A DNA stretch of 64,000 nucleotides, taken from Amycolatopsis mongoliensis (GTDB lineage Bacteria > Actinomycetota > Actinomycetes > Mycobacteriales > Pseudonocardiaceae). Below, one piece after another: positions 8,504-20,745 of this stretch. A program made the translations under genes and the position numbers. The notes under the pieces are model-generated. The model ran no database searches and was not told the DNA's origin. It saw only the letters and a program-made list of their open reading frames with translations. The stretch is taken from positions 8,370,001-8,434,000 of the forward strand of contig NZ_CP127295.1 in the NCBI RefSeq assembly GCF_030285665.1, given 5' to 3'. How positions within the stretch are numbered: the stretch's first letter is position 1; each line of letters begins with the position of its first letter.

Positions 8504-9691
8504 GCGGGTGATCAGCCGCGGCCGGGAGGCGCAGACGTCGCCGACCTCTTCGCCGGCGATGAGGTCTCGCAGCATCGACGCGGCGAGCGCGCCGAGCTCC
8601 GGCAGGGGGCGCCGGATCGCGGAGAGAGCCGGGCGGAGGAGGCGGCAGAGTCCGGAGTCGTCCCAGGAGACCACCGAAAGGTCGCCGGGCACAGCGAGCC
8701 CGAGTTCCCGCGCGGCGACGAGCGCGGCGACGGCGAGGGAGTCGGTGTCGCAGAGGAGGGCGGTGGGCCGGGGGCAGGCGAGGAGGACGTGCCGGACCGC
8801 GTCGGCGGAGGGTTCACTGTGGACGGTCGCGGCCCGGTTTCCGAACCCGGCGCGCGGGTTTGCGCCGGGCGTATCGCCGGAGCCGCCGCTCCACCCGGCA
8901 CGACGATTCCCCGCACTCGCGGCGGTCCCCCAACCGATGGCCCGATATCTCGCACCTGCGGCCGGACCGGCGCTACCCGGGTCCCCGGCACCGCCGGCCC
9001 CCACCCCCGGCCCCGCACCAAGGCCGCCGGAGCGATCCCCGGCGCGCGCCGCCGGCCGCGCGCTCCCACCCCCGCCGGCTCCCGCGGCCTCCGCACCCGC
9101 CAACCCCAGCCGTCGCGCTTCGGCCCTGAACGCCTCCTCCCGCTCCCACGGGTCCGCGAACGCCGCCGCTCCCGGGATGCGGACCACGTGCCGGTGTCCC
9201 AGCGCGGCCAGGTACTCCAGTGCCTCCGCGGCTCCCGCGGCGTCGTCCACCCGGACCGACGGCACGCTCAGCCCGCCCGGCCCGCCGAGCACCACCGCCG
9301 GCAGGCCGATCCGCACCAGCTCCGCCGCGTGGTCCGGCTCCGTGAGCAGCACGCCGTCCACCTTCCGCTCGGCGCGCCAGCGGCGGTAGACCGCCAGCGA
9401 CGCGTCGAGACCGGCGGCGACCTGCAGCAGCAGCTCCGGCTCGAACCCGTCGAGCAGAGCCGGGAAGAACGCCTCGGACGGCCCGTCGAGGACCAGCCCG
9501 ATCACCCCGGCCCGGCCGCCGGACAGGGCCCGCGCCGTGCTGCTCGGCGACCACCCCAGCTCCCGGGCGATCCGCGTGATCCGGTGCCGGGTCGCCTCCG
9601 ACACGCCCGGGCGGCCGTTGAGCGCGTAGGACACCGCGCCCTTGGACACGCCGGCCTCCCGCGCGATGTCGGTGATCGTCGGACGCTTCAT
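8480..9691 (-). CDS. LacI-family regulator with Gly/Ala-rich insert
   Basis: 403 residues against roughly 335 for the family. Residues 1-60 are a LacI helix-turn-helix and hinge (ITDIAREAGVSKGAVSYALNGRPGVS). The ligand-binding domain follows but is split: between residues ~200 and ~292 there is a Gly/Ala/Pro/Arg-rich low-complexity stretch, after which the C-terminal lobe resumes (AVRHVLLACPRPTALLCDTD, VVSWDDSGLCR). ATG 9691 is preceded by AAGGAGGG. It is divergent from the second solute-binding protein gene, with a CebR-type box between them, so it may control that gene or sense a sugar. The insert lies in a surface-loop region and keeps frame, so I call it a gene rather than a pseudogene. 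Confidence 0.8.
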   Translation of the reverse strand: MKRPTITDIAREAGVSKGAVSYALNGRPGVSEATRHRITRIARELGWSPSSTARALSGGRAGVIGLVLDGPSEAFFPALLDGFEPELLLQVAAGLDASLAVYRRWRAERKVDGVLLTEPDHAAELVRIGLPAVVLGGPGGLSVPSVRVDDAAGAAEALEYLAALGHRHVVRIPGAAAFADPWEREEAFRAEARRLGLAGAEAAGAGGGGSARPAARAGDRSGGLGAGPGVGAGGAGDPGSAGPAAGARYRAIGWGTAASAGNRRAGWSGGSGDTPGANPRAGFGNRAATVHSEPSADAVRHVLLACPRPTALLCDTDSLAVAALVAARELGLAVPGDLSVVSWDDSGLCRLLRPALSAIRRPLPELGALAASMLRDLIAGEEVGDVCASRPRLITRGSTGPAR

Positions 9692-9811
9692 CGCCCTCCT
9701 TCCCCACGGGACTCCAAAGAGGACTCCACACGGGAAAACCCGTCCGTGTCCGCCCGGGCACCCGCCGTCGCGCACCTTGACACCCGCCGCCCCCGGAAAC
9801 GACACTCGCTC

Positions 9812-9825
9812 CGGGAGCGCTCCCA
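9812..9825. promoter_or_regulatory. CebR-type operator upstream of second binding-protein gene
   Basis: CGGGAGCGCTCCCA, one mismatch at the first base to the consensus palindrome. It lies about 40 bases upstream of the solute-binding protein start and 120 bases upstream of the divergent LacI gene. Confidence 0.75.
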
Positions 9826-9864
9826 ATCACAAGGGAGTGAATCGCGAGTGGGGAGTGCGTGCGC

Positions 9865-11136
9865 ATGAGGCTGATCCGAAGACGGCTGGCCTTCGCCGTC
9901 GCCGTCGTCCTGCTCGTCCTGACCGGCGGCTGCGGCCCGAGCACGCCCGAGCGCATCACGCTCACCCTGGCGACGTTCGGCGAGTTCGGCTACGACGACC
10001 TGATCCCCGGGTACCGGTTCACCCACCCCGGGATCGACGTCCGCCAAGTGAAGACCGAGCAGGGCGGCCCGTACCACCAGGACCTGCTGGCCAAGCTGCA
10101 GAGCGGGCAGGGCCTCGCGGACGTCCAAGCCGTCGAGGAAGGCCACCTCGCCGACATCCTCGCGCAGTCCGGGAAGTTCACCGACCTGGCCGAAGCCGGG
10201 CCGCCCGACGTCAAACCGGGCCGGTGGCTGGAGTGGAAGTACGAGGCGGGCCGCAGCAAGGACGGCAAGCTCGTCGGCTACGGCACGGACATCGGCCCGC
10301 TGGCGATGTGCTACCGCAAGGACCTCCTCGAGGCGGCCGGGCTGCCGACCGACCCCGGTTCGGTCAAGACGATGTTCGCGACCTGGGACAGTTACTTCGA
10401 GGCCGGCGAGAAGTACGTCAAGCGCTCGAAGGGCAAGGCGTGGTTCGACTCCGCGGCGCAGAACTTCAACGCCATGGTCAACCAGCTCCCGGTCGGCTAC
10501 CTCGACCGCGAGGACCGTTCGACGCTCGAGACGAACACCGCGCTCCGCGGCGCCTGGGACCAGGTCACCACCGCCGTGCAGCAGGGGCAGTCGGCCGGGC
10601 TGACCGCCTTCGCCGACGACGGCAACAACGGCCTGCGCCTCGGCGCCTTCGCGACGAAGGTCTGTCCTTCGTGGATGCTCGGCGTCATCGAGCAGCAGGC
10701 CGGGATCGGCAACGCCGGCAAGTGGGCGATCACCGACGCGTTCCCCGACGGCGGCGGCAACTGGGGCGGCTCGTACCTCACCGTGCCGGCCACGAGCGAG
10801 CACCCGAAGGAGGCCGCCGCGCTCGCGGCCTGGCTGACCGCGCCCGAGCAGCAGCTGCACGCCTTCCGGGCGAGCGGGAACTTCCCGAGCCAGGTCGACG
10901 CCTTCACCTCCCCCGACCTGCTCAGCGAGATGAACGGCTACTTCGGCGGCGCACTGAGCGGGCAGGTCTTCGTCGCCCAGGCCCGCAAGGTCGGGAAACC
11001 GCAGTACAAGGGGCCGGGCGACGGCAAGATCCAGGAGACGGTGGTCGCGCCGGCGCTCAAGGCGGTCGAGCGCGGGGCCGACCCGGCCGCCGTCTGGCAG
11101 CAGGTGCTGATCGGCGTGCACCAGGTGGTGCCCTGA
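9865..11136 (+). CDS. Orphan CebE-like sugar-binding lipoprotein
   Basis: 423 residues. The lipobox LTGGC places the lipidated Cys at residue 23; the rest is a family 1 extracellular solute-binding protein. It is plainly a paralogue of CebE encoded at 20746: long shared blocks include GQGGPYHQDL-like, YGTDIGPLAMCYRKD, GKAWFDSA and QNFNAMVNQLP. It should bind cello-oligosaccharides or a related glucan fragment. Unlike cebE it has no permease or glycosidase gene beside it, so it would have to feed CebFG or a transporter elsewhere. Start: ATG 9865 is preferred over GTG 9859 because GGGAG then has good spacing. An operator lies upstream. Confidence 0.87.
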   Translation: MRLIRRRLAFAVAVVLLVLTGGCGPSTPERITLTLATFGEFGYDDLIPGYRFTHPGIDVRQVKTEQGGPYHQDLLAKLQSGQGLADVQAVEEGHLADILAQSGKFTDLAEAGPPDVKPGRWLEWKYEAGRSKDGKLVGYGTDIGPLAMCYRKDLLEAAGLPTDPGSVKTMFATWDSYFEAGEKYVKRSKGKAWFDSAAQNFNAMVNQLPVGYLDREDRSTLETNTALRGAWDQVTTAVQQGQSAGLTAFADDGNNGLRLGAFATKVCPSWMLGVIEQQAGIGNAGKWAITDAFPDGGGNWGGSYLTVPATSEHPKEAAALAAWLTAPEQQLHAFRASGNFPSQVDAFTSPDLLSEMNGYFGGALSGQVFVAQARKVGKPQYKGPGDGKIQETVVAPALKAVERGADPAAVWQQVLIGVHQVVP

Positions 11137-11138
11137 CG

Positions 11139-11162
11139 GCCCGGCCGGTCCCGGGGCCGGGC
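11139..11162 (+). terminator. Short GC-rich stem-loop after binding-protein gene
   Basis: An 8-base perfect stem (11139-11146 with 11155-11162) starts two bases after the stop codon. No T-tract; a weak candidate terminator. Confidence 0.4.
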
Positions 11163-11335
11163 ACGGAGATTCTGGGAAGGACACCCGGCGAGCTCCTGTC
11201 GATGGTCTGGGCACAGTGGACCGGATCAGCCGGTGGCGAAGGTTCCCGGTGGCGGTCCGTGGCGGCGGAACCGCCGCGTCCGGTCCGGCCCGAAACCCGC
11301 TCGCGCGCCGCTCCCCCGTACGGCACCCTGAGCCC

Positions 11336-11860
11336 GTGACGACTCCGGACCTCACCCCGCTCTTCGGCCACGCCGTCCGCCACCCGGGCCCGGACGACCA
11401 CCTGCCCGTCCTCGCGGTCCTCGACTCCTGGTGGGGCGGCCTCGGCGGCGACGAAGGCTCCCGCCAGCGGGCCCTGCTCCTCCCGAAGCTGATGTTCCAG
11501 CACTTCACCGGCAGCAGCTTCCTGGTGACCGGCGACGACCGGATCGTCGCGTTCCTGATCGGGTTCCTCTCGCCGTCCCGGCCGGCCGAGAGCTACGTCC
11601 ACTTCGTCGGCGTCGACCCCGCCGAGCGCGGCAAGGGTCTGGGCGCCGCCCTGTACGAACGCTTCTTCGCCCACAGCCGCGCGCACGGGCGGACCACCGT
11701 CCGCGCCATCACGTCACCGGTGAACAAGGGGTCGCACGCCTTCCACACCCGGATGGGGTTCGTCACCGAGCCCGGCCCGAAGGAGGTCGACGGCCTGCCG
11801 GTCCAGCCCGACTACGACGGGCCGGGACTGGACCGGCTGTCCTTCCGGAAGGACCTCTAG
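11336..11860 (+). CDS. GNAT-family N-acetyltransferase
   Basis: 174 residues from GTG 11336. The acetyl-CoA-binding signature is VGVDPAERGKGLGAALYERFF (residues about 85-104), followed by the C-terminal HAFHTRMGFV of the fold; the N-terminal part reads DDHLPVLAVLDSWWGG. This resembles the broad Gcn5-related family acting on small molecules, and I cannot name a substrate. It lies between the binding-protein gene and the convergent GH12 gene; its stop shares CTAG with the GH12 stop. It has no visible operator and is probably a bystander in the cellulase island. Confidence 0.82.
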   Translation: MTTPDLTPLFGHAVRHPGPDDHLPVLAVLDSWWGGLGGDEGSRQRALLLPKLMFQHFTGSSFLVTGDDRIVAFLIGFLSPSRPAESYVHFVGVDPAERGKGLGAALYERFFAHSRAHGRTTVRAITSPVNKGSHAFHTRMGFVTEPGPKEVDGLPVQPDYDGPGLDRLSFRKDL

Positions 11861-12618
11861 CCCGACACGCTGAACGAGCGCACGCCCAGCCCGGTCTGGC
11901 CCTGCCAGGGCTCGAACCCGAACTGGACGCTCGTCAGGTACCAGGCGTCGCTGATCTTGCCGCGGTTCACGCCGTCGCGGGTGAAGTCGGACAGGGAGAC
12001 GTCGAGGCTGTCCGTGCCGGAGTTCCGGACGTACGAGATCACGTTCCAGCCGATGTTCCCGAACCAGACGGTCCACGTCGCGCCGGCGAGCTGCGCCGTG
12101 CCGATCACGCTGCCGACCGGCTGCGGGGCGCCCCGGTGGTTGCCCCAGATCATCACCTCGGCCCCGGTGTTCTGCCCCGCCGGGTTCGGCGCCGGGTCGT
12201 ACCAGACGTCGTAGGCGGCGTCCCACTGTCCCGCCTGGACGGTCGTGTAGTCCACGTGGGACGTCAGCGCGCCGAGCGACCGGACCTGCCGGGGCAGGCC
12301 GCTGCCGCTGCTGCAGTTGCCGTAGTGGCAGCCGGCGTAGACGGACGGGTAGCTGCCCGGGGCACCGTTCGTCGGCCGGTTGTGCGACGCCGTGGTGACG
12401 GTGAACCCGGTGGTGGACACCGAAAGGCACTGGGTCGTGTCGTCGCCCCAGTTGTTGTTCTGCACGATGTAGCGGCCGCCCTGGATGCGCAGCGAGCCGT
12501 ACTTGTCGCACAGCTGCGTGTCCGCTGCCGCCGGCGGGGCGGTCAGCACGACACCGCCGGACAGCAGCACGGTCGCGGCTCCGAACGACGCCAGTGTGGC
12601 TCGTAGCCGGTTCTTCAT
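11857..12618 (-). CDS. Secreted GH12 endoglucanase without CBM
   Basis: 253 residues: signal peptide 1-32 (cleaved near PPAAA) and a single GH12 jelly-roll catalytic domain. The nucleophile Glu is in EVMIWGNHRG and the acid/base Glu in FGFEPWQGQTGL, both matching actinobacterial GH12 cellulases such as Streptomyces CelB. It lacks the CBM2 carried by most neighbours, so it would act on soluble or amorphous glucan. ATG 12618 has AGAGGAGC upstream. It is the last gene of the GH48-GH5-GH6-GH12 operon, 85 bases after GH6; that gap contains a strong stem-loop. Confidence 0.9.
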   Translation of the reverse strand: MKNRLRATLASFGAATVLLSGGVVLTAPPAAADTQLCDKYGSLRIQGGRYIVQNNNWGDDTTQCLSVSTTGFTVTTASHNRPTNGAPGSYPSVYAGCHYGNCSSGSGLPRQVRSLGALTSHVDYTTVQAGQWDAAYDVWYDPAPNPAGQNTGAEVMIWGNHRGAPQPVGSVIGTAQLAGATWTVWFGNIGWNVISYVRNSGTDSLDVSLSDFTRDGVNRGKISDAWYLTSVQFGFEPWQGQTGLGVRSFSVSG

Positions 12619-12652
12619 GGGAGCTCCTCTGTTCGAAGGGACGGGGTGGGGG

Positions 12653-12693
12653 CCCGGGCCGGACGGCGGCTGCGCGGCACCGTCCGGCCCGGG
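12653..12693. terminator. Intra-operon stem-loop between GH6 and GH12
   Basis: Perfect 14-base stem (12653-12666 with 12680-12693), 13-base loop, lying between the GH6 stop and the GH12 ribosome-binding site. It may partly terminate transcription or protect the 3' end of the upstream message; with GH12 on the far side it could lower GH12 output. Confidence 0.55.
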
Positions 12694-12703
12694 TGGTCTT
12701 GCC

Positions 12704-14500
12704 TTACTGCACCGGCGGGTAGGCGTTCTGGACCAGTTCCTCGAACTGGGCCTGGAACCACTTGCCGGACAGCGGCGAGTTCGGCAGGGCGCCGGTCAGG
12801 TTGCCGCCGTTGGCCTGGTCGCTGCCGTGGTAGGTCGGGTCGCACATCCGGTCGAAGCCCTTGCCCTCGTCGTTCGGGATCTGCGAGCTCGCGCCGTCGG
12901 ACTCACCCGGCGGCTTGATCCAGACGTAGGCGTCGAAGTGCGCCGCGGGCGACGCGGTCGGCCGCGTTCCCAGCCCGGCCCCGCTCTGGTTGCACCAGTT
13001 GCCGCGGTGCAGCCGCCGGTCGATCCGGCCGGAGTTCACATAGCTGTCCACAGTGGACCCCGAGGCGCCGCTGGGCCGGGCCGCGCCGCCCCAGCCGTTG
13101 CGGGAGGTGTCGATCAGCATGCCGATACCGCTGGGCAGGCCCGCGGAAACGAACGCGTTGTACATCGCCGTGGCGTACGGCACCTCGGAGAAGTACGGGT
13201 TCCACTGGTAGAACGTCGCCGACTTGAGCTGCTGGCCGCCGACGGTCAGGTTCGGGTCGGGCAGGTTCGGCTCGGTCAGCGGGGTGTAGTTCGCGGTGTC
13301 GCTGATGAAGCCGTCGATGCTGTTCACCCCGGCCGTCGTCCCCTGCAGCGTCTGCTTGACCAGGTTGACGAACGGGCCGAAGTTGCTGTCCCAGCCCAGC
13401 CACGCCGAGTGCGCGATGTCCAGGTAGTTGTAGACGTTGGAGATCGCGTGCAGCTTGTTCAACGCGTACTGGATGCCCTGGGTGTACACCCCGGTGGACT
13501 GCGCTTCGGCGCACTTGGCCGTGGCGGTGTTGGTGATCAGGTTGGGCAGCGAGTCCGGTTCGACGACCGCCACGACCCGCAGCGGCGCGTACTTCGCATC
13601 GGACAGGATCGAGGCGATCGCGTCGATGTACTCGCTCTTGTACCGCGCCAGGCCGTTCTGGCCGGCCTGCAGCTCACCGTTGGACGCCAGCGCCGCGCAG
13701 TCGCGGTTCGGCAGGTCGTAGACGACGATCTGGATCGTCACCGGCGTCCCGCCGCTCTGCTGGGCCAGCGCGGCGTCGAGGTGCCCGCGCAGGCCGCGGG
13801 AGTCGGCCGTGCCGGCGATCGCGGCGATCCGGTCCAGCCAGACCGCGGTCGAGGTGTTCGCCACCTTGGCCATCTGGGCACCCAGCGTGCCGCCCTTGGC
13901 CGCGGCCGCGGCGGTCACCTCGGCCGACCAGTCCGGGTTCACGTACCCCTTGGCACCCGCGTACGGGTTCTCCACGTGCGTCCCGGGCTGGGTCGGCGTG
14001 GTCGGTGTCGTGGGGGTCGTCGGGGTGGTGGGCGTCGTCGGGGTGGTCGGCGTGGTGGTCGGGATCGTGCCGCCGTCGCAGTGGACGCCGTTGAGCGAGA
14101 ACGACGCGGGGATGTCGTTCGTGCCCGAGTACGAGCCGTTGAAGCCGAAGCTCGCCGTCGCGTTCGACCCGAGCGCGCCGCCCCAGGACGGGTTCTTCGC
14201 GCTCACGTGCTTGCCGCTTTGGCTGAACGTGGCGCTCCAGCCCTGCTGGACCTGCTGGTTGCCGCCGAAGTCCCACTGGACGTCCCAGGAGGTGACGGGG
14301 TCGCCGAGGTTGGTCACCGCGACGTTCGCGGTGAACCCGGTGTCCCACTGGTTCACCGTGTAGGTCACCTTGCAGCCGGCGGCGGCGACCGCCGGGCTGC
14401 CGCCGGCCACCACCAGGCCGGCCACGACGGCCGCGGCCGTCACCGAGGACGCCACGGCGAGCCGTGACTTCCTCCTCGCGGACCAGAATTCACTCTTCAT
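12704..14500 (-). CDS. Secreted CBM2-GH6 exocellulase (Cel6B-like)
   Basis: 598 residues. Signal peptide about 1-40, CBM2 42-145, a TTP/TPTT repeat linker about 148-173, GH6 domain about 180-598. The catalytic aspartates lie in VVYDLPNRDCAA and VAVVEPDSLPNL. The C-terminal half (NGWGGAARP, RIDRRLHRGNWCNQSG, YVWIKPPGESDGAS, GKGFDRMCDPTYHG) matches Thermobifida Cel6B-type exocellulases, which run from the non-reducing end, rather than the shorter GH6 endoglucanases. ATG 14500 has AAGGAGC at good spacing. It lies 31 bases after the GH5 gene in the operon. It complements the reducing-end GH48 enzyme encoded first. Confidence 0.92.
   Translation of the reverse strand: MKSEFWSARRKSRLAVASSVTAAAVVAGLVVAGGSPAVAAAGCKVTYTVNQWDTGFTANVAVTNLGDPVTSWDVQWDFGGNQQVQQGWSATFSQSGKHVSAKNPSWGGALGSNATASFGFNGSYSGTNDIPASFSLNGVHCDGGTIPTTTPTTPTTPTTPTTPTTPTTPTQPGTHVENPYAGAKGYVNPDWSAEVTAAAAAKGGTLGAQMAKVANTSTAVWLDRIAAIAGTADSRGLRGHLDAALAQQSGGTPVTIQIVVYDLPNRDCAALASNGELQAGQNGLARYKSEYIDAIASILSDAKYAPLRVVAVVEPDSLPNLITNTATAKCAEAQSTGVYTQGIQYALNKLHAISNVYNYLDIAHSAWLGWDSNFGPFVNLVKQTLQGTTAGVNSIDGFISDTANYTPLTEPNLPDPNLTVGGQQLKSATFYQWNPYFSEVPYATAMYNAFVSAGLPSGIGMLIDTSRNGWGGAARPSGASGSTVDSYVNSGRIDRRLHRGNWCNQSGAGLGTRPTASPAAHFDAYVWIKPPGESDGASSQIPNDEGKGFDRMCDPTYHGSDQANGGNLTGALPNSPLSGKWFQAQFEELVQNAYPPVQ
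13985..14055 (-). repeat. Tandem TTP-codon linker repeat in GH6 gene
   Basis: Nine-base units coding Pro-Thr-Thr repeat in this stretch, forming the flexible linker between CBM2 and the GH6 domain. Such tracts are prone to length change by slippage. Confidence 0.7.
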
Positions 14501-14531
14501 CGAGTGTGCTCCTTCGTGTTCGGTGGGCGGG

Positions 14532-19005
<4,474 letters not shown>

Positions 19006-19043
19006 GGCTGCGGAACTCCTTTGTCCGTAGGGAGCCAGCGATC

Positions 19044-19057
19044 TGGGAGCGCTTCCA
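19044..19057. promoter_or_regulatory. CebR-type operator upstream of GH48 operon
   Basis: TGGGAGCGCTTCCA, one mismatch to the palindrome, 38 bases before the GH48 start. It would control the whole GH48-GH5-GH6-GH12 operon. Confidence 0.8.
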
Positions 19058-19277
19058 GGCGCAGACGGTAGCCAGCCGGAAACGTGGATGTAAAGAATCG
19101 AGTCAGAAGGACACCGCGGCCGCCGGCGTCACATCTGCGCACCCGGCGAACGAGGACTCGCTGAACGCTCCTGAACAGCCGCGGCCGATGGTCGCCCACT
19201 CACTCGGACGGCCTAGCGGATCGACTACACCGAGTGCCGAGGAAACACCGTTTAGCGCCGAAGGTGTGCACCTCAGA

Positions 19278-19291
19278 CGGGAACGCTCCCA
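19278..19291. promoter_or_regulatory. Weaker CebR-like box between GH48 and cebR
   Basis: CGGGAACGCTCCCA, two mismatches. It lies 272 bases upstream of GH48 and beyond the 3' end of cebR, next to the 21-base repeat array; it could be a second upstream site, but its function is uncertain. Confidence 0.4.
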
Positions 19292-19324
19292 GCCACCGGC
19301 GCCCCGGACCGTGTCGACCCGCCC

Positions 19325-19480
19325 ATCACGCGTGCCGACCCTTCAATCACGCGTACTGACCCTTCAATCACGCGTACCGACCCTTCAATCACGCGTACTG
19401 ACCCGCCGGGCCCCCGAGTCCGCCGGTCGAGCCGGGCGGCAAGGGTCGACACGCGTGATCGGGAGGTCGACACGCGTGAT
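19325..19480. repeat. 21-base repeat array with inverted arms
   Basis: Core ATCACGCGT occurs at 19325, 19346, 19367 and 19388 with an exact 21-base period, each followed by a variable triplet and GACCCTTCA-type spacer. The reverse complement ACGCGTGAT recurs at 19451 and 19472, again 21 bases apart, giving large inverted arms around a GC-rich centre. It fills much of the 493-base gap between cebR and GH48, just beyond the cebR stop. The rest of that gap holds the two operator-like boxes and no gene. Confidence 0.75.
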
Positions 19481-19498
19481 TGAAGGGTCGACACGGCG

Positions 19499-20530
19499 TC
19501 AGCTGGAGGCGCGGACCGCCAGGGAGACCGGGAGGATCTGCTGCCGCGGTTTGAGGTTCTGGTCGTCGAGCAGCTGCATCAGCGTCTCGACCATCGCGTG
19601 GACCTGCTCGCGCGGGTCCTGGTGCACCGATGTCAGGGGCGGGTCCATGGCCGGGGCCAGGGTCGCGTTGTCGTCGAAGCTGACCACCGCGACGTCTTCG
19701 GGGATCCGGCGGCCCGCCGCGTCGAGCGTCCGCAGGGCGCCGACCGCCATCATGTCGCTGGCGACGAACACCGCGTCGAGATCCGGGTGCCGGGCCAGCA
19801 GCGCGGACATCGCGCCGGCGCCGCCGGCCAGTGTGAAGTCGGCCTCTTCGGCCAGGTCGGCGGGGTCGAGCCCGGCGTCGAGGAGGGTCTTGCGCCAGCC
19901 TGCGAGCCGGTCGATCGGGGCGCTCTGGTCCTGCGGCCCGGCAATGGTGCCGATCCGCCGCCGGCCGGCCGCGACCAGGTGCTCCACCGCCAGCCGGGCG
20001 CCGCCTTCGTTGTCGAAGTCGACGACGTGCACGCCGCGCCGGATGCCGGCCGCCTGGCCACCGAACACGACCGGGATGCGCAGCAGCCGCAGGGCCTTGG
20101 GCAGCGGGTCGGCCCGGTGCGGCGCGAACACGAGCGCGCCGTCGACGTGCCCGCCTTCCAGGAACCGGACGGTCTTGCCGAGGTCTTCGCGCGTGTCGCT
20201 GAAGATCAGCACCATCTGGCGGCCGATGTCGGCGAGCTCGCGGTACCCGGCGCGCATGACGGCGGTGCGGTACGGGTCGTCGAGCAGCCGGGCCTCCGGC
20301 TCGGACAGCACCACGGCGATCGCGCCGGTGCGGCGGGTGACCAGGGAGCGGGCCGCCTGGTTCGGGGAATAGCCCAGGTCACGGGCCGCGGCCAGGACCT
20401 TCTCGCGCGCCGCCGCGCTGACGTACGCGTCGTCGTTCAACGCGCGTGACGCCGTCGACCGCGACACGCCGGCGAACGCCGCGACGTCCTCCAGCGTCGG
20501 CCGCTCTTCATCCCCTGCTCGAGGCCCCAC
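19499..20530 (-). CDS. cebR: LacI-family cellobiose regulator CebR
   Basis: 343 residues: LacI helix-turn-helix at 11-35 (LEDVAAFAGVSRSTASRALND), hinge, then a periplasmic-binding-protein-like effector domain (VVSFDDNATLAPAMDPPLTSVHQDP near the C-terminus). Its position, divergent from cebEFG-bglC and beside the cellulases, plus the matching boxes upstream of every unit, argues that it is CebR, which in Streptomyces releases DNA on binding cellobiose or cellotriose. It starts at GTG 20530. The 215-base region shared with cebE contains two good boxes and one weak box, so autoregulation is possible. The other LacI protein (8480-9691) is a less likely holder of this role. Confidence 0.87.
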   Translation of the reverse strand: MGPRAGDEERPTLEDVAAFAGVSRSTASRALNDDAYVSAAAREKVLAAARDLGYSPNQAARSLVTRRTGAIAVVLSEPEARLLDDPYRTAVMRAGYRELADIGRQMVLIFSDTREDLGKTVRFLEGGHVDGALVFAPHRADPLPKALRLLRIPVVFGGQAAGIRRGVHVVDFDNEGGARLAVEHLVAAGRRRIGTIAGPQDQSAPIDRLAGWRKTLLDAGLDPADLAEEADFTLAGGAGAMSALLARHPDLDAVFVASDMMAVGALRTLDAAGRRIPEDVAVVSFDDNATLAPAMDPPLTSVHQDPREQVHAMVETLMQLLDDQNLKPRQQILPVSLAVRASS

Positions 20531-20597
20531 GGATACCGCCCTCGCTCACCACCAACACCCGGACGCGACCAGCTTAACGGTCACGCAGGGCGATGTC

Positions 20598-20611
20598 CGG
20601 GAGCGCTCCTC
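20598..20611. promoter_or_regulatory. Degenerate CebR-like box near cebR start
   Basis: CGGGAGCGCTCCTC: the central ten bases are intact and the ends are off-consensus (three mismatches). It sits 68 bases upstream of cebR and could support autoregulation. Confidence 0.45.
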
Positions 20612-20676
20612 GCAGGAAACGCTCCGGTTACGACCTCTTGACACCGGTGAAGCCCCCAACCAGACTCTGCGACACC

Positions 20677-20690
20677 TGGGAGCGCTCCCA
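20677..20690. promoter_or_regulatory. Perfect CebR palindrome upstream of cebE
   Basis: TGGGAGCGCTCCCA, an exact palindrome and the best box in the window, 55 bases upstream of the cebE start. Confidence 0.88.
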
Positions 20691-20707
20691 GTCCGGGCTC
20701 CCAGCAG

Positions 20708-20721
20708 TGAGAGCGCTCATT
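20708..20721. promoter_or_regulatory. Second box in the cebE promoter
   Basis: TGAGAGCGCTCATT, three mismatches, 24 bases upstream of cebE and 31 bases centre-to-centre from the perfect box. That is about three helical turns, so cooperative binding is possible. Confidence 0.55.
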
Positions 20722-20745
20722 CCCGTCAACAAGGTGGTTGGACAC

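Noticed and set aside
19325..19480. CRISPR array
   Set aside because: Units are only 21 bases apart with 12-base variable parts that are themselves conserved, copies occur in both orientations, and no cas genes are near.
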